Positions 25,041 to 38,707 of a stretch of DNA of 64,000 bases are shown here, piece after piece. The notes under the pieces were generated by a model. The model did no database searches and was not told the DNA's origin. It worked only from the letters and a program-made list of their open reading frames with translations. Every line of letters begins with the position of its first letter. Within the stretch, counting starts at the first letter, position 1. Source of the stretch: Corynebacterium kroppenstedtii (GTDB lineage: Bacteria > Actinomycetota > Actinomycetes > Mycobacteriales > Mycobacteriaceae); contig NZ_CP069792.1 in NCBI RefSeq assembly GCF_016894245.1, forward strand, positions 2,170,001 to 2,234,000. Direction: 5' to 3'. A program made the translations under genes and the position numbers.

Positions 25041-25136
25041 TTAGATGCCCCACTACCTCAGACCCATTATTTCAGACACAGTGAGCTTTACTTCCAGAAA
25101 AGACACTATGCCAAATGTGCGAAGAAAATATCGTGA

Positions 25137-26333
25137 CTATTGTTCACGATCTCGTTTGCAGGCGATCTTCGAAGATAAGCCGTGCAGCTCCACGAAGCCA
25201 CGCGACAGCGTCTGGTCAAAAGTATCTCCAGTGTCGTACGTTGCTAAATTGAAATCATAAAGCGATTTATCTGACCTACGGCCGTTCACAGTGATCCGGC
25301 CTTCGTGAAGGACGAGACGGATATCGCCCGAGACATTTTCCTGCGTCGAGTTAATGAAGGCGTCAAGCGAACGTTTTAACGGCGCGAACCATAGTCCGTC
25401 ATAAACTTCTTCAGACCACCGAGCATCAATGCCCCGCTTATACCGGGCCAGCTCTCTTTCAACCGTGATGTCTTCCAACGCCTCATGAGCCCGAATGAGA
25501 ACCATTGCACCCGGAGCTTCATAGACCTCACGGGACTTAATTCCGACGAGGCGGTCTTCGACCATATCGAGCCGGCCAACACCCTGAGCCCCACCACGAC
25601 GATTCATCTCTTCGATCGCTTCAAGTACTGAGACAGGCCGGCCGTCGATAGCGACGGGCTTACCGCCTTCGAACGAAATTACGACTTCGTCAGGGGCATT
25701 TCCCAGCGACGGTTCTTCTGTGTATGCGTACAGATCCTTCGTCGGCGGGTTCCACAAATCCTCGAGGAATCCCGTTTCGACTGCCCGGCCCCACACGTTT
25801 TGATCAATGGAAAAAGGCGAACTTGCCGATTGTTCAATGGGCAAATCAATCTCTTCAGCAAAGGCAATGGCCTTATCCCGGGTCCAGGCGTAATCACGTG
25901 CCGGAGCAATAATCTTTAGATCAGGCGCGGTGTCGGCAAAACCTACTTCAAACCGGACCTGGTCGTTTCCTTTGCCCGTGCAGCCGTGGGCAACGTGGGT
26001 ACCGCCATGTTCCTTGGCGGCTTCCACGAGGTGCTTCACGATCAACGGCCGAGAAAGCGCAGATACCAGCGGGTATTGCTTCATATACAAGCCGTTAGCC
26101 TTGATGGCTGGCAAACAATACTGCTCAGCGAATTCATCTTTTGCATCGACGACGATGGCTTCTACCGCACCACAGGCGAGAGCACGTTGACGCACCGATT
26201 CCATGTCCTCGCCGCCTTGGCCCAGATCAATGGACACTGCGACGACCTCGCCACCCGTCATTTTCGCCAAATAAGGGATAGCTACCGATGTATCCAGGCC
26301 ACCGGAGTAGGCGAGAACAACACGATTAGTCAC
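25137..26333 (-). CDS. argG: Argininosuccinate synthase
   Basis: It joins citrulline and aspartate with ATP. The N-type ATP pyrophosphatase motif [17 protein letters not shown] starts the protein, followed by ATP- and citrulline-binding segments ([14 protein letters not shown]). I chose the GTG at 26333 ([12 protein letters not shown]) because AAGGAG lies seven bases upstream; this gives 398 residues, the usual size. A TTG-type extension of 15 residues upstream is unlikely. A candidate ArgR site and a promoter-like TTGAAT-18-TAGCTA lie between argG and argR, so argGH may have its own promoter. Confidence 0.96.
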   Translation of the reverse strand: MTNRVVLAYSGGLDTSVAIPYLAKMTGGEVVAVSIDLGQGGEDMESVRQRALACGAVEAIVVDAKDEFAEQYCLPAIKANGLYMKQYPLVSALSRPLIVKHLVEAAKEHGGTHVAHGCTGKGNDQVRFEVGFADTAPDLKIIAPARDYAWTRDKAIAFAEEIDLPIEQSASSPFSIDQNVWGRAVETGFLEDLWNPPTKDLYAYTEEPSLGNAPDEVVISFEGGKPVAIDGRPVSVLEAIEEMNRRGGAQGVGRLDMVEDRLVGIKSREVYEAPGAMVLIRAHEALEDITVERELARYKRGIDARWSEEVYDGLWFAPLKRSLDAFINSTQENVSGDIRLVLHEGRITVNGRRSDKSLYDFNLATYDTGDTFDQTLSRGFVELHGLSSKIACKRDREQ

Positions 26334-26407
26334 AAGACTCTCCTTGAAAATTGAGTAAACGAAAAGTAGATAACTCAAGGTCAGCGGCCGATAGCTACGG
26401 CCACTTG

Positions 26408-26420
26408 TGAGTATTATTCA
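26408..26420 (-). promoter_or_regulatory. Candidate ArgR site upstream of argG
   Basis: On the minus strand TGAATAATACTCA is a partial palindrome similar to the ARG box (TGAAT-N4-ATTCA) but one base shorter. It overlaps the -35-like TTGAAT of a promoter with TAGCTA 18 bases on, and lies about 75 bp upstream of argG. The same TGAATAAT half appears upstream of argC. Assignment to ArgR is inference. Confidence 0.35.
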
Positions 26421-26439
26421 AATATGCGGATAAGTTTAG

Positions 26440-26934
26440 TCATCGAGACGAGTATGACGAAACTCCAGCAAAGTACCGGGCGAGTTGCTCACCATTCATC
26501 GGTTCACGTGACAGAACGAAAATGGTGTCGTCACCAGCAACTGTGCCGACCACCTGTGTCAAAGGAGCACGGTCAATAACACTAGCGAGGTACTGGGCCC
26601 CTCCCGGAGGCGTGCGAAGCACCGCGAAGTTTCCAGAGAAGTCCGTCGAGACCAAAAGCTCTGCCAAGGTTCGACGTAGCTTATCCATTCGGCCGTCCGA
26701 ATCGGGCTCCGCGTCGGGTCCGTCGACGGTATAAAAACTCGCCCCGTCGGAGGAACGGACCTTCCGCGCTCCCATTTCATCGAGATCCCGTGACAACGTC
26801 GCCTGAGTGACTTCCACCCCATCCCGTGCCAACAACTCGATGATCTGCGATTGATTAGAGACATGATGCGATTGCAGGATCTCTAAAACTCGAGCCTGAC
26901 GGGCAGTGCGAGTCGATGGCGCATGTTTCGACAT
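26440..26934 (-). CDS. argR: Arginine repressor
   Basis: The hexameric arginine-dependent repressor. The N-terminal winged helix has [27 protein letters not shown] at about residues 28-54, and the C-terminal arginine-binding/oligomerisation domain has the [12 protein letters not shown] signature near residues 128-139. The length of 164 residues is normal. The gene lies inside the cluster it should control, between argF and argG, as in other corynebacteria. Confidence 0.96.
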   Translation of the reverse strand: MSKHAPSTRTARQARVLEILQSHHVSNQSQIIELLARDGVEVTQATLSRDLDEMGARKVRSSDGASFYTVDGPDAEPDSDGRMDKLRRTLAELLVSTDFSGNFAVLRTPPGGAQYLASVIDRAPLTQVVGTVAGDDTIFVLSREPMNGEQLARYFAGVSSYSSR

Positions 26935-26983
26935 TAATCAACCTCTCTCAAACCGACGATAACCACGACGTCTCCCACGACAA

Positions 26984-27940
<957 letters not shown>

Positions 27941-28065
27941 TCACACCTCGTAATTACGTCTACATATAAATAGCAAATTTTAACTGTATAACAACCGATC
28001 TTGATGCGTCTGCCATTAACTGAGTCTTTCCCCACGGAGACACCGTTTTAACTGGCAGTGAAGCA

Positions 28066-29328
28066 TCATTGTTCTCGCACTACGCTCTCGAACGATTTTT
28101 TCAGTCGGCTTACGCCTTCGTCGCATTCTTCATCGCTAAGAACCAGGGGTGGAGTAATACGCAATACCGACTCCGCGGGGGCATTGAGGATTACTCCACG
28201 GTCACGCGCATCTGAAACAACTTCTTTGGCGATAGGCGAATCTAAAACAACCCCCAGCATGAGACCACGTCCCCGCACCTGAACGACATGAGGCAATGAC
28301 GACAATGCTGAACGTAAACGGCGGCCAATGCTCTTGACATGGTGGACAAGGCCGTCGTCGCAGTATTGTTGGACCACTAACCCGGCGGATGCCGCGACCG
28401 GGTTGCCAGCAAACGTCGAACCGTGAGCCCCTGGAGTAAAGAAAGAGGAGGCTCCCCCCGTCGCCGCGCACGCACCTATCGGAAGCCCTGCCGACAATCC
28501 CTTAGCCGTTGTCACCACGTCGGGAATAATTCCAGCATCCTGAAACGCGAAGTAGTCTCCGGTACGGCCATTACCCGTCTGCACCTCGTCACAGATCATG
28601 AGAGCACCGACGTGGTCCGCGATACGACGGATATCTCTCAAAAATTCCCTCGACGCGGGAATCACGCCGGTTTCGCCCTGAATCGGCTCGACGATAATAG
28701 CGGCGACCTCATCGGGCTGGATCTCAACGAGTTTTTCTAGATAAGGCGTGTCGTTGTAGTGGAAAAATTCCACTCCCCCTGGAAGCGGAGCAAAAATATC
28801 ACGTTTGGCCGGCTGACCTGTCATGGCCAATGACCCCATTGTTCGACCATGAAATCCATTCAGCGCGGCTAAAATACGCCGCTTACCCGTAAGCCTAGCT
28901 AACTTAAAGGCCATTTCATTGGCTTCGGTTCCCGAATTGCAGAAAGCTACGCGCGTGGTCGACACAGTGCGACCACTATCTGCGTTGTGATCCTCCTGAT
29001 CATGACGACCTTCCCACAACCGTTCCTTCAACTTTTCAGCTAAAAGCAACGATGGCTCATTAGAAAACAAATTTGAAGTGTGGGTAAGATTATTCGCTTG
29101 GGCGGCAATCGCTTTTGCTAATTCACTATTGCCATACCCAAGTGAATTGACCGCGATACCCGCAAGAAAATCAATATAATCCTTCCCCTGGGAATCCCTT
29201 ACTCGTGCGCCACGACCGCTGATCAATTGCAATGGCGGCTCGCCATAATTATTCATCATTGTCGAGGACCAACGTTCCTTCCAGGATTTTTCTAGGGCAG
29301 AACCAGAAAATTCTAAAGAATTATTCAT
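28066..29328 (-). CDS. argD: Acetylornithine aminotransferase
   Basis: A class III PLP aminotransferase that makes N-acetylornithine. The 420-residue protein shows FLAGIAVNSLGYGN, FCNSGTEANEMAFKLARL, the PLP-stacking GFHGRTMGSLAMTGQ, the aspartate in LMICDEVQTGNGRTG and the PLP lysine in TTAKGLSAGLPIGA near residue 280. It is somewhat longer than usual because of an N-terminal stretch of about 25 residues and an acidic/histidine insert (ERLWEGRHDQEDHNADSG). Confidence 0.96.
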   Translation of the reverse strand: MNNSLEFSGSALEKSWKERWSSTMMNNYGEPPLQLISGRGARVRDSQGKDYIDFLAGIAVNSLGYGNSELAKAIAAQANNLTHTSNLFSNEPSLLLAEKLKERLWEGRHDQEDHNADSGRTVSTTRVAFCNSGTEANEMAFKLARLTGKRRILAALNGFHGRTMGSLAMTGQPAKRDIFAPLPGGVEFFHYNDTPYLEKLVEIQPDEVAAIIVEPIQGETGVIPASREFLRDIRRIADHVGALMICDEVQTGNGRTGDYFAFQDAGIIPDVVTTAKGLSAGLPIGACAATGGASSFFTPGAHGSTFAGNPVAASAGLVVQQYCDDGLVHHVKSIGRRLRSALSSLPHVVQVRGRGLMLGVVLDSPIAKEVVSDARDRGVILNAPAESVLRITPPLVLSDEECDEGVSRLKKSFESVVREQ

Positions 29329-29406
29329 GTCACAACTTTCGATATATCGATTTTTTTGGAGCGCACCGGGTGTGTCACGAAACAGAACTTTGAAAAAGAC
29401 TTGGGG

Positions 29407-30441
29407 TCATTGAGCGGAATCAGGGTGCGTTGGCTTCTGCGTAGTATCCCCCGTGTAGGGACGACGATCCGCACCATAAACTATTCCTTCTTCATCCATC
29501 CCGTAAGAATGGCGATAAATGAGGTGGTCAGCACGAACGACAGGGTCCTCGTCATCAGGGATAATCATGGTACCGATTCCACCCGAGGTCAATAACTCTA
29601 GAAGCACGCTGTGAGCAATACGGCCGTCGATAATGCTTGCTGCTTTGACACCGTGATCAACTGCTTCAACTGCAGATTCTATTTTTGGAATCATGCCAGA
29701 TTCCAAGCGGGGAAACACAGAACGAGCACCAGAGATAGTGATCTTTGAAACCAGGGACTCCTTGTCAGGCCATTCGGTATACAGTCCTTCCACATTCGTT
29801 AAGACCAGTAACCTCTCAGCACCCAAGGCTTGTGCCAATGCGGCGGCTGCGGAATCCGCGTTGACGTTATACACGTGTCCATCGTTGCCTGGCGCAATGG
29901 TCGATACCACTGGAATTCGTCCGGCCTGGATTAAATCCAAAATCGTCGATGGTTCGACGTCAACAATATCCCCGACTAATCCTATGTCTTCCCGAACTCC
30001 ATCCACGACAGCATACCGCTGCCGAGCAGTAAATAAGCTCGCATCTTCACCTGATGTACCTACGGCATAAGGACCAAATTGATTGATGAGGTTAACGAGT
30101 TCTCTGCCCACTTTCCCGAATAAGACCATGCGGGCAACTTCCAACACCTCAGGGGTAGTGACCCGATATCCGCCTTTAAACTCGCCTTCGAGACCTAAAC
30201 GTGAAAGCATATCATTAATCTGCGGTCCCCCACCGTGGACGACGACTGGCTTAACACCGACAGTCCGAAGAAAAACCATGTCCTCGGCAAACGCGCGCTT
30301 TAACTCGTCGTCGATCATGGCATTGCCGCCATATTTAATAACGACGATGGTGTCCCGATAATGGGTGAGCCACGGAAGAGCTTCAGCTAAAGTATGCGCC
30401 CGCATTTCTGGGGTTAAAGCGGCAGTTAATGACCTCACCAT
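29407..30441 (-). CDS. argB: Acetylglutamate kinase with C-terminal tail
   Basis: Second step of arginine synthesis, phosphorylating N-acetylglutamate; the arginine-inhibited form is usual in this group. The amino-acid-kinase core has [41 protein letters not shown] and [21 protein letters not shown], ending at [11 protein letters not shown] near residue 297. A further 45 residues or so ([20 protein letters not shown] and beyond) have no counterpart I recognise, so at 344 residues the protein is longer than the typical 295-320. Whether the tail is used is unknown. Confidence 0.95.
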   Translation of the reverse strand: MVRSLTAALTPEMRAHTLAEALPWLTHYRDTIVVIKYGGNAMIDDELKRAFAEDMVFLRTVGVKPVVVHGGGPQINDMLSRLGLEGEFKGGYRVTTPEVLEVARMVLFGKVGRELVNLINQFGPYAVGTSGEDASLFTARQRYAVVDGVREDIGLVGDIVDVEPSTILDLIQAGRIPVVSTIAPGNDGHVYNVNADSAAAALAQALGAERLLVLTNVEGLYTEWPDKESLVSKITISGARSVFPRLESGMIPKIESAVEAVDHGVKAASIIDGRIAHSVLLELLTSGGIGTMIIPDDEDPVVRADHLIYRHSYGMDEEGIVYGADRRPYTGDTTQKPTHPDSAQ

Positions 30442-30561
30442 GAATATTATCCCTCACTCGTATCTATTAATTTTTATCACCGCTAAGTCCAACATCATGA
30501 AGCGCATCACAAATAAGTCAACATAAAAATCGACCTCACATTGTTCTACGTCACTGCGCGC

Positions 30562-31743
30562 CTACGTTGTATAAGCTGAATTGATTTCAACGTATGAGAA
30601 AGAAAGATCTGTGGTGCGAACAGTGGCCTCGCCTTGCCGCCCCGTACTCAAATCGACAGCCACGGAGATGTCTGGACCTGAGATATCAACGTCCCGACTC
30701 CCCTCGACAGCCGCAGAATTCCTGCACACCACATGATCGTTAAATGACACCGAGATACCATGCGGATCCATCTCCACGTCGGCTATTCCTACGGCAGCCA
30801 GCACACGGCCCCAGTTGGGATCAGAACCAAACATGGCGCACTTCGTTAAATTGTCCCGCCCGATAGTTCGCGCCGCGAGGAGCGCTTCAGAGTCGTTAGC
30901 AGCGCCGGTGACCTTAATAGACACCCGCTTGGTCACGCCCTCAGCATCGCCTTGCATCTGTGAAGCAAGGTCATTGCAAACCTGACAGAGCGCATCAGCA
31001 AACTCTTCCTGACTAGGCGAAACACCACTGGCGCCCGACGACAACAGCAACGCCGTGTCATTCGTCGAGGTCGATCCATCAATATCTAAGCGATCAAACG
31101 TTGTTAAGGCTGCTGCACGCAGTGCATCGCGGGCTGTGTCTGCGTCCACGACTGCGTCGGTAGTGATGCAGCACAGCATCGTAGCCAAAGAGGGGGAAAT
31201 CATTCCCACTCCTTTAACCATTGCTCCGATCCGCCAGCCCTCCCCTACATAACCTGCCTGTTTGGGGACAGTATCGGTCGTCATAATCGCTTCTGCGGCG
31301 GCCGTACCAGCGTCGTCCGACGACGCATTCGTCGAATCAATGCCACGGCTTAATGCATCAATACCTGCGTTGACACACTCCATAGGGAGATGATCACCGA
31401 TGATGCCAGTCGAGCACACAGCCACATCGTGAGGATCACAATTAACATATGAGGACACAGCGGAAGCCATATCGCGCGCGTCCTCAATTCCCTGCTCACC
31501 TGTACACGCATTCGCGTTACCAGCATTAAAAACCACGGCACGCAGATGGCCGTCACTGATGTTGGCAGTCGTCACCTCGACAGGCGCAGCCCGTATTTTA
31601 TTTCGTGTGAAGACTCCTGCTGCTACATCACGCGGCCCGTCATTGACGACGAGACACATGTCGGGTTTGCCCGACGCCTTAATACCTGCCGTGGTCGATG
31701 CTGCCCGAAACCCCATCGGCCCGGTGATCCCCAGTAATGACAC
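30562..31743 (-). CDS. argJ: Bifunctional glutamate N-acetyltransferase/ornithine acetyltransferase
   Basis: ArgJ recycles the acetyl group from acetylornithine to glutamate and is an Ntn hydrolase that cuts itself. The cleavage motif [15 protein letters not shown] places the nucleophile at Thr188. Other family segments are [15 protein letters not shown] and [16 protein letters not shown]. The 393-residue length is normal. The GTG start at 31743 has AAGGA six bases upstream. Its presence means the acetyl cycle is closed, so no separate argE is needed. Confidence 0.97.
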   Translation of the reverse strand: MSLLGITGPMGFRAASTTAGIKASGKPDMCLVVNDGPRDVAAGVFTRNKIRAAPVEVTTANISDGHLRAVVFNAGNANACTGEQGIEDARDMASAVSSYVNCDPHDVAVCSTGIIGDHLPMECVNAGIDALSRGIDSTNASSDDAGTAAAEAIMTTDTVPKQAGYVGEGWRIGAMVKGVGMISPSLATMLCCITTDAVVDADTARDALRAAALTTFDRLDIDGSTSTNDTALLLSSGASGVSPSQEEFADALCQVCNDLASQMQGDAEGVTKRVSIKVTGAANDSEALLAARTIGRDNLTKCAMFGSDPNWGRVLAAVGIADVEMDPHGISVSFNDHVVCRNSAAVEGSRDVDISGPDISVAVDLSTGRQGEATVRTTDLSFSYVEINSAYTT

Positions 31744-31857
31744 AACGATTCCTTAAAAATAAATAACACGGTGCTAAAAATGTAAAAGGGTTGAACGAAA
31801 CCCGACAATGTGGAGTAAGAAAACTCATGAGTAACTCATGAGAGCAAGAACCCACCA

Positions 31858-32931
31858 TTACGGCGCAACGCCATTAATGCTCAGTGCAGAATCTTCCGGC
31901 CACCCTTGCGCAATATTCATGCATTGGATAGCAGCTCCGGCAGTTCCCTTCACCAAATTGTCAATAGCTGAGGTCACAACTACTCGTCGCGCTGCGACAT
32001 CATATTCGGCCTGGATATGAACCGCGTTCGATCCCAGCACGGATTGTGTTGCTGGCTGCTGGTCACCGTTTAAGACAACGACGAATTTCTCGTCGCTATA
32101 AAACGACCGATATGCCGCTTTGACTGCGTCCCGAGCTGCCTCAGGATCTTTTTCAGTAAGGGCTATCAATTCGTCCGACGCCGGAGCAGATGCCGTCGTC
32201 AAAATTCCCCGCTGCATCGGCGCGAGAACAGGAGTGAAAGATACCTGAACAGGCTCGTCACACGCTTCTTGTAAATTCTGAATGATCTCCGGGGTATGAC
32301 GATGTTTCCCACCCGTCTTATACGCCCTAGCCGACCCCATCGTTTCTGACCCCAACATGCCCACTGAGGGCTTCTTACCAGCACCAGACACACCCGACAC
32401 AGAGACAATAGAGATTTCTGGAGTGATGAGCTTCGAAGTCAATGCTGGAAGTACAGCCAGCGTCGCGCCGGTTGGGAAACACCCGGGAACGGCAATGCGC
32501 CGAGCACTGGCTATTTGCTTCCTATGCCCGGGCATCTCGGGAATTCCATACGGCCATGATCCCGCATAAGGAGAGTCATAAAACGCTGCCCATTGCTCTC
32601 CATCTGCGAGACGGAAATCAGCTCCACAATCGATGATTAGCGTTTCATCAGGTAAGGATTGTGCGATCTTCGCTGAATGACCGTGTGGCAGTGCCAGAAA
32701 AACGATGTCATGCTCAGCCAGGCGCGAGGGCTCGGTCTTTTCAATGGTGCGTCCGTGTAATTCCACCAAGTGAGGCATCAAGGCTTCAACACTTTGACCT
32801 GCGTGAGAAGCACCCGTCAATGCCCCAATGATCATAGAACCGGCCCGATACTGAGGATGGGAGAGAAGGAGCCTGAGGATTTCGCTGCCAGCGTATCCCG
32901 TCGCTCCGGCTACTGCCACTGAAACTGTCAT
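31858..32931 (-). CDS. argC: N-acetyl-gamma-glutamyl-phosphate reductase
   Basis: Third enzyme of the pathway. The Rossmann motif [19 protein letters not shown] is at the N-terminus and the catalytic cysteine is in [16 protein letters not shown] chose the ATG at 32931 ([12 protein letters not shown], 357 residues). The longer frame begins with a TTG inside the probable promoter. It opens the arg cluster only 41 bp after the pheT stop, and a palindrome plus TATATA lie in that gap. Confidence 0.96.
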   Translation of the reverse strand: MTVSVAVAGATGYAGSEILRLLLSHPQYRAGSMIIGALTGASHAGQSVEALMPHLVELHGRTIEKTEPSRLAEHDIVFLALPHGHSAKIAQSLPDETLIIDCGADFRLADGEQWAAFYDSPYAGSWPYGIPEMPGHRKQIASARRIAVPGCFPTGATLAVLPALTSKLITPEISIVSVSGVSGAGKKPSVGMLGSETMGSARAYKTGGKHRHTPEIIQNLQEACDEPVQVSFTPVLAPMQRGILTTASAPASDELIALTEKDPEAARDAVKAAYRSFYSDEKFVVVLNGDQQPATQSVLGSNAVHIQAEYDVAARRVVVTSAIDNLVKGTAGAAIQCMNIAQGWPEDSALSINGVAP

Positions 32932-32946
32932 ATGGTGGACAGTACT

Positions 32947-32980
32947 TATATATGCACTTGCGTGCAAATTATTCAGCTAC
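32947..32980 (-). promoter_or_regulatory. Candidate argC promoter and ArgR-type palindromes
   Basis: On the minus strand CTGAATAATTTGCACGCAAG runs into TGCATATATAAG. TGCACGCAAGTGCA (32953-32966) is a perfect 5-4-5 inverted repeat with the spacing of an ARG box, TGAATAAT just upstream is an ARG-like half-site, and TATATA (32947-32952) is a likely -10, which would give a leader of about 10 nt. There is no good -35. ArgR control of argC is expected from the family; the site itself is inference. Confidence 0.4.
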
Positions 32981-35519
32981 GGAGAACGGCCCCTAATTCC
33001 TCATTAGCATGAGCCACTGCCGATTGGCGGGCCTCGTTACACTCCTCTTCCGTCAAGGTCCGATCCGATGCTCTAAACTTCAGCGCAAAGGTCATAGAAA
33101 CCTTGTTCTCGCCCAATGCCTCGGAGCGGTAGATATCAAACAGGTCAATCGATTCCAGCAGCTCCCCTGCACCCGTCATCAACGATCGACGCAGCTCTTC
33201 CGCAGGCACCGACTCATCGACGACAACCGCGACATCTTGGAGCACTGCCGGGAATGGAGAAAGTTGAGGAGAGACTGCCTCACGTACAAATGGGATGGCA
33301 TCCAGGTTGATTTCCGCGGCGACAGTCCTGGCCGGAATTCCCAACCGTTCGCACACTTGAGGATGAAGCTCTCCTGCAAAACCAATGGCGCTTTCAGGCT
33401 CGTGATTAGGAGATCCCTGCAAGAAAACTCCAGCACAACGGCCCGGATGCCAGGGTAGATGGTCCACATTCACGAACTCGAAGTTAATACCCACGGCACG
33501 TCCGACCACGCGTACGGACTCGATTGCGTCCATCGTGCCCACCGGACGGCCCGCGCCCCATGGACCATTACTCGTCCACAATCCTGACGAGACAGTGCCT
33601 ACATGCAATGGCTGGCTCGGTAACGAATGGATAAGTGCGTGAACCTCAGACTCGCTAGGTCGGGCCGACACATCCAACATGGGTGATGGACCATTGCCCT
33701 CATCAAAGGAAACCTGCTCGACACCATACAGAGAAACATCGGCTTGACCACGGTCGATATTGCGTTTCAATGAGTCCAGCAACGACGGAAGCAGCGTTGT
33801 TCCCAGTGAACTGTACCCCGATTCCAGCGGATTAAGAACCTTAACGACATTCCGCCGTGGATCGTTCTTCTCCAGACCCCAGACATCAAAGGTGTCATCT
33901 GCGATAAAGGGGCTGGGCAGAGTCTCGGTGTATCCACTCCACGCCAAGGCATGTCCTACTGCACGGCGCCGCCGTTGCCGAGGGGTGAGCCCACGACCTG
34001 CCGGCGACTGAGGAACGACGGATGGAATGTCCTCAATGCCTTCGAGTCGCAGAACCTCTTCGACCAGGTCAGCTTTCATCGTGAGGTCAGGACGCCAGGT
34101 CGGCGGAGTAACGGAGAGCAGCGGAGCCGCGCCCTCGCCTTCCTGGGCTTGAGTCACCGCACATCCGATTTCCTTCAGGCGCTTCTCCGCAGTCCCCCTC
34201 GGATAATCGACGCCCGCCATCTGTGACGGATAATCGTCGTCCATCTGGATCGTCGGCATAGTGGGAACGTCGCCAATGAGGGTCCGTCCGGACGCGATCT
34301 CGCCCCCAGCGATCCCAGCGATGAGCGCCGCCGCGGTATCAAGAGCAACTTCTACCAATGCGGGATCGACACCACGTTCGAAGCGTCGGGAAGCCTCGGA
34401 CGACAGTTTGTGACGCCGCGATGTCCGAGCAATGGTCATGGCATCAAAGTTCGCAGCTTCGAGGTAGACAGACGTCGTCGAATCACTGATTTCCGACGTA
34501 GAACCGCCCATCACCCCAGCCATGGACTGAATTCCGGTCTCGTCCGCGATGACGAGGTCCTCAGGATCCAAATTCCTTTCGACCCCGTCCAACGTGGTCA
34601 GCGTTTCGCCTTGCTGCGCATCACGTACGGTCAAGCCGCCATCGATCTTGTCAGCATCGAACGCGTGCATGGGCTGGCCGTACAGGAACATGACGTAGTT
34701 GGTGACGTCGGTCGGCACATTCACTGGCCTTTGGCCACACAACATGAGTTGGCGTTCCATCCAAAATGGGGTCGTCGCCGACGGATCAATTCCACGAACC
34801 TCGCGGATCCCAAAGCGTTTGACATCAGTTGTATTACGAACATCAACCGGAATAGCGTCCCCGGACACGTCGGGCACCTGAACACGTAGTTCTGCGGCTG
34901 CAGGATCGTCAGCGGGATCGACGTACGTGAGGTTGAAACTGGATGCAATTTCTCGTGCTAATCCACGGGCCGACAGGGCATAGCCACGGTCTGGGGTGAT
35001 GTTGACATCAAAGATAGTGTCGGACAATCTCAGGAAAGGCCGGGGATCGTTGCCGGGTTGCCCCGCCTTAGTCGGCAGAGTGATGATGCCCTTGTTCTGA
35101 GTTCGTGACAGCCCCAGCTCCATCGCGGAGCACAACATTCCCTCGGATATTTTGCCGTACGTTTTGCGGGCACTGATCGAAAAATCGCCAGGAAGAACTG
35201 TGCCGGGCAAGGCCACCACAACGATGTCTCCCTCGGCAAAGTTTCGCGCTCCACAAATAATGTGTTGGAGTTCGCCCGAGCCATTCGCTTTACCAACGTT
35301 GACATCACAGTAACGAATAGGTTTCTTAAAACCTTCAAGTTCCTCGATTTTTTCCACCCGTCCTAAGACAAGTGGACCCGTCGTCTCGGGGATTGTCTCA
35401 TACCCCTCGGTTTCAAACCCAACACGAACGTAGGCAGAATCAAGCTCTTCTGATGTGACTGACCAACCGGGATTTGCATAGTTCAGGATTTCAGTAATCC
35501 AGCGTTGGGGCATGAACAT
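32973..35519 (-). CDS. pheT: Phenylalanyl-tRNA synthetase beta subunit
   Basis: Large subunit of the alpha2-beta2 enzyme. The 848-residue protein has the N-terminal EMAP/tRNA-binding domain (residues 40-150, with [20 protein letters not shown]), the B3/B4 editing domain with [14 protein letters not shown], the B5 domain, a catalytic-like core and the C-terminal anticodon-binding FDX-ACB domain ([18 protein letters not shown]). The ATG has AAGGAG six bases upstream. It follows pheS by 54 bp. Confidence 0.98.
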   Translation of the reverse strand: MFMPQRWITEILNYANPGWSVTSEELDSAYVRVGFETEGYETIPETTGPLVLGRVEKIEELEGFKKPIRYCDVNVGKANGSGELQHIICGARNFAEGDIVVVALPGTVLPGDFSISARKTYGKISEGMLCSAMELGLSRTQNKGIITLPTKAGQPGNDPRPFLRLSDTIFDVNITPDRGYALSARGLAREIASSFNLTYVDPADDPAAAELRVQVPDVSGDAIPVDVRNTTDVKRFGIREVRGIDPSATTPFWMERQLMLCGQRPVNVPTDVTNYVMFLYGQPMHAFDADKIDGGLTVRDAQQGETLTTLDGVERNLDPEDLVIADETGIQSMAGVMGGSTSEISDSTTSVYLEAANFDAMTIARTSRRHKLSSEASRRFERGVDPALVEVALDTAAALIAGIAGGEIASGRTLIGDVPTMPTIQMDDDYPSQMAGVDYPRGTAEKRLKEIGCAVTQAQEGEGAAPLLSVTPPTWRPDLTMKADLVEEVLRLEGIEDIPSVVPQSPAGRGLTPRQRRRRAVGHALAWSGYTETLPSPFIADDTFDVWGLEKNDPRRNVVKVLNPLESGYSSLGTTLLPSLLDSLKRNIDRGQADVSLYGVEQVSFDEGNGPSPMLDVSARPSESEVHALIHSLPSQPLHVGTVSSGLWTSNGPWGAGRPVGTMDAIESVRVVGRAVGINFEFVNVDHLPWHPGRCAGVFLQGSPNHEPESAIGFAGELHPQVCERLGIPARTVAAEINLDAIPFVREAVSPQLSPFPAVLQDVAVVVDESVPAEELRRSLMTGAGELLESIDLFDIYRSEALGENKVSMTFALKFRASDRTLTEEECNEARQSAVAHANEELGAVLRS

Positions 35520-35573
35520 GGAAGACTCCTTACAGAAGAAAGATAAATAGCAGACGAAGTAGTGGTGTGGAGG

Positions 35574-36635
<1,062 letters not shown>

Positions 36636-36661
36636 CTACTGACTTGCGTCGATAATCTGAT

Positions 36662-37663
36662 TCAGAGTCTATCAATACGTTGGGACGAACTAAGAGCGCG
36701 TGAAGCCTCGTAAAGCGTAATCGCAGCAGCACCAGCGACATTAAACGACTCAGCGTTTCCTCTGATTGGAATGCGGACCCTGACGTCGGCAAAGTCTGCG
36801 ATATCCGGTGAAAGGCCATGGGCTTCATTGCCAAAAAGCCAGGCACTGGGATGAGTCATCATCGGGGGTTTTGCGTCCATCTGCGGTAAACCAGCTCCTA
36901 CGTCTTCTAGCTCCCCCATATCTTCTGCTGTTCGCGCACGCTGAATACGCCATTGAGCAGCTTCATCGGCAGCCTCGTCGAGGGAGGTTTCACCGTCAAT
37001 AGTCGTCGCTACTATCTGGAATCCTGCTGAGGATAAATCGTCGAGGGAGCTTTTTATGTCTCGTTCACGCCCAATCGGTATACGAAATACCGATCCTGCT
37101 GCTGATCTGACAGTTTTGCCATTGTGAATATCGACCGAATTTCCAAGGAACACAACACAGTCCGCGCCAACGGCATCGGCCGTTCGGATAAACGTCCCGG
37201 CGTTACCTGGATCAGACATATCAATTCCGACGGCGACGAGGCCACGCCCCCTTCGCGCCCGCTTGATACATGATTCCACTGACGTGGAGAGTAATTGGCA
37301 CGTAGCGAATACTCCGCTATCGCTAACTGTCTCCGACAAGGCTGAAGCAGCTTTATCATCGATTAAGCTCACCGGAATACGCTCTTCACGGCCCAACTCT
37401 ATTAGCGTAGAAAACTTTTCCCAGGTGGCATCGGCCACCAACACTTCTCTAGCGACACCCGCCGATAAAGCCCCCTCTACACCATTAAAGCCCTCGACAA
37501 GAAACTTCTTTTCTTTTCGTCGGCCAGCCGCCTTAAGTAGCTTCCGGGCTGCGATAATCCTCGGAGTTCTCACCGTAAAAACCTGATCTGGTCGATCATA
37601 GGTTAAACGACGATGGGGATAGTTGGTAGATATTTCGGAAGTGTCATCCACGTGATCGCACAT
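36662..37663 (-). CDS. SpoU/TrmH-family RNA 2'-O-ribose methyltransferase
   Basis: A SPOUT methyltransferase probably acting on rRNA or tRNA. An N-terminal L30e-like substrate-binding domain (RTPRIIAARKLLKAAGRRKE, EKKFLVEGFNGVEGALSAG) is followed by the SPOUT knot domain, with AVGIDMSDPGNAGTFIRTAD, WLFGNEAHGLS and the last motif RIPIRGNAESFNVAGAAAI. The conserved part begins near RTPR, so the GTG at 37573 may be the real start rather than the ATG at 37663. An insert of about 50 residues (TSLDEAADEAAQWRIQRART) separates the early and late SPOUT motifs. The gene lies between rplT and pheS, its usual actinobacterial place. The target nucleotide is unknown. Confidence 0.88.
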   Translation of the reverse strand: MCDHVDDTSEISTNYPHRRLTYDRPDQVFTVRTPRIIAARKLLKAAGRRKEKKFLVEGFNGVEGALSAGVAREVLVADATWEKFSTLIELGREERIPVSLIDDKAASALSETVSDSGVFATCQLLSTSVESCIKRARRGRGLVAVGIDMSDPGNAGTFIRTADAVGADCVVFLGNSVDIHNGKTVRSAAGSVFRIPIGRERDIKSSLDDLSSAGFQIVATTIDGETSLDEAADEAAQWRIQRARTAEDMGELEDVGAGLPQMDAKPPMMTHPSAWLFGNEAHGLSPDIADFADVRVRIPIRGNAESFNVAGAAAITLYEASRALSSSQRIDRL

Positions 37664-37786
37664 CACTCAGCAGTTCTTTTCAATTCTTGTGAATATGACG
37701 GGCCGCCATGGTCGATGTAGCTAGCCAAAGAATGGCCACAAGAACAAAAATTCGCTTGTGATTGACCCGACTTAACTCAATATAAA

Positions 37787-37813
37787 GAAAACGTCGCTCT
37801 CAATGGAGCGACG
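37787..37813 (-). terminator. Intrinsic terminator of the infC-rpmI-rplT operon
   Basis: CGTCGCTC and GAGCGACG form a perfect 8-bp stem with a 6-base loop on the minus strand, followed by TTTTC. It starts about 100 nt after the rplT stop and separates the ribosomal operon from the methyltransferase gene. Confidence 0.85.
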
Positions 37814-37911
37814 ACAAAATATATCCCGTGCCCCACCATGTACGAGCCGTAACCACCACAGGGAGTTGTGATGACACACGCCGATGGTGTGGAGACGAGA
37901 GAAGCTAAAAA

Positions 37912-38292
37912 CTACTTCGCCGGAGCGTTAACGTCCTCTGGCAAAGCGTCTTTAGCAGTCGCACACAATGCGGAGAATGCCTGCTCATCCGAAACGGCGA
38001 GATCAGCGAGGTTCTTACGATCAATGTCTACACCAGCGAGTCGGAGACCCTGGATGAGGCGGTTGTAGGTCATGTCGTTCTGACGAGCCGCTGCATTAAT
38101 ACGAGTGATCCACAGTTTGCGGAAATCACCCTTCTTCGCACGGCGATCCCGGAACTCGTAAGTCTTCGAGTGGAGCATCTGCTCCTTAGCCTTACGGTAC
38201 AGGCGGGAGCGCTGTCCGCGGTAGCCCTTCGCTGACTTCAAGACCTCGCGACGCTTCTTCTTAGCATTAACTGAACGCTTCACACGAGCCAC
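37912..38292 (-). CDS. rplT: 50S ribosomal protein L20
   Basis: A 126-residue, highly basic protein, [20 protein letters not shown], with the family segments [16 protein letters not shown] and [20 protein letters not shown]. The GTG start at 38292 has AGGAAG upstream. L20 is an early assembly protein and in several bacteria represses its own operon by binding the leader. Here it closes infC-rpmI-rplT, 49 bp behind rpmI. Confidence 0.98.
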   Translation of the reverse strand: MARVKRSVNAKKKRREVLKSAKGYRGQRSRLYRKAKEQMLHSKTYEFRDRRAKKGDFRKLWITRINAAARQNDMTYNRLIQGLRLAGVDIDRKNLADLAVSDEQAFSALCATAKDALPEDVNAPAK

Positions 38293-38341
38293 AGTGTTAC
38301 TTCCTTCTATCTAGTCGGGGGTGTTATCGAGCGGGTGATTT

Positions 38342-38536
38342 CTAGCCCTCGCCCAGGAGCCGCTTAACGCGCTTAGTGTCGTTACGGGAAACGGAAGTAT
38401 CGCCCTTCAAACGACGGGTGCGGGTCGATGGCTTGCCCTCGAGAAGGTGACGGCGATTAGCCTGCTCGCGGCGGAGTTTGCCGGAGCCCGTCTTCTTGAT
38501 GCGCTTCTTAATTCCGCTGTGGGTCTTCTGCTTCAC
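38342..38536 (-). CDS. rpmI: 50S ribosomal protein L35
   Basis: A 64-residue basic protein beginning [20 protein letters not shown], with the usual [16 protein letters not shown]. The GTG at 38536 with AAAGGA upstream gives the canonical 64-residue length; the frame extends seven codons further but without support. Middle gene of infC-rpmI-rplT. Confidence 0.98.
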   Translation of the reverse strand: MKQKTHSGIKKRIKKTGSGKLRREQANRRHLLEGKPSTRTRRLKGDTSVSRNDTKRVKRLLGEG

Positions 38537-38707
38537 TGCCGATTTTCCTTTGCACAAATTGAATGAGTTGGTCTTGCACGCTGCCGAGATAGTCGTGAAT
38601 CGATCTACTCCTTCCCGGCTAAGGCCGCACTGGGCAGAGCACTCACAGAAAGAAACACACCGGAATCCCTCAGTAGCTCATACACTGCCCTGTGGTTGGA
38701 AGAAGGA

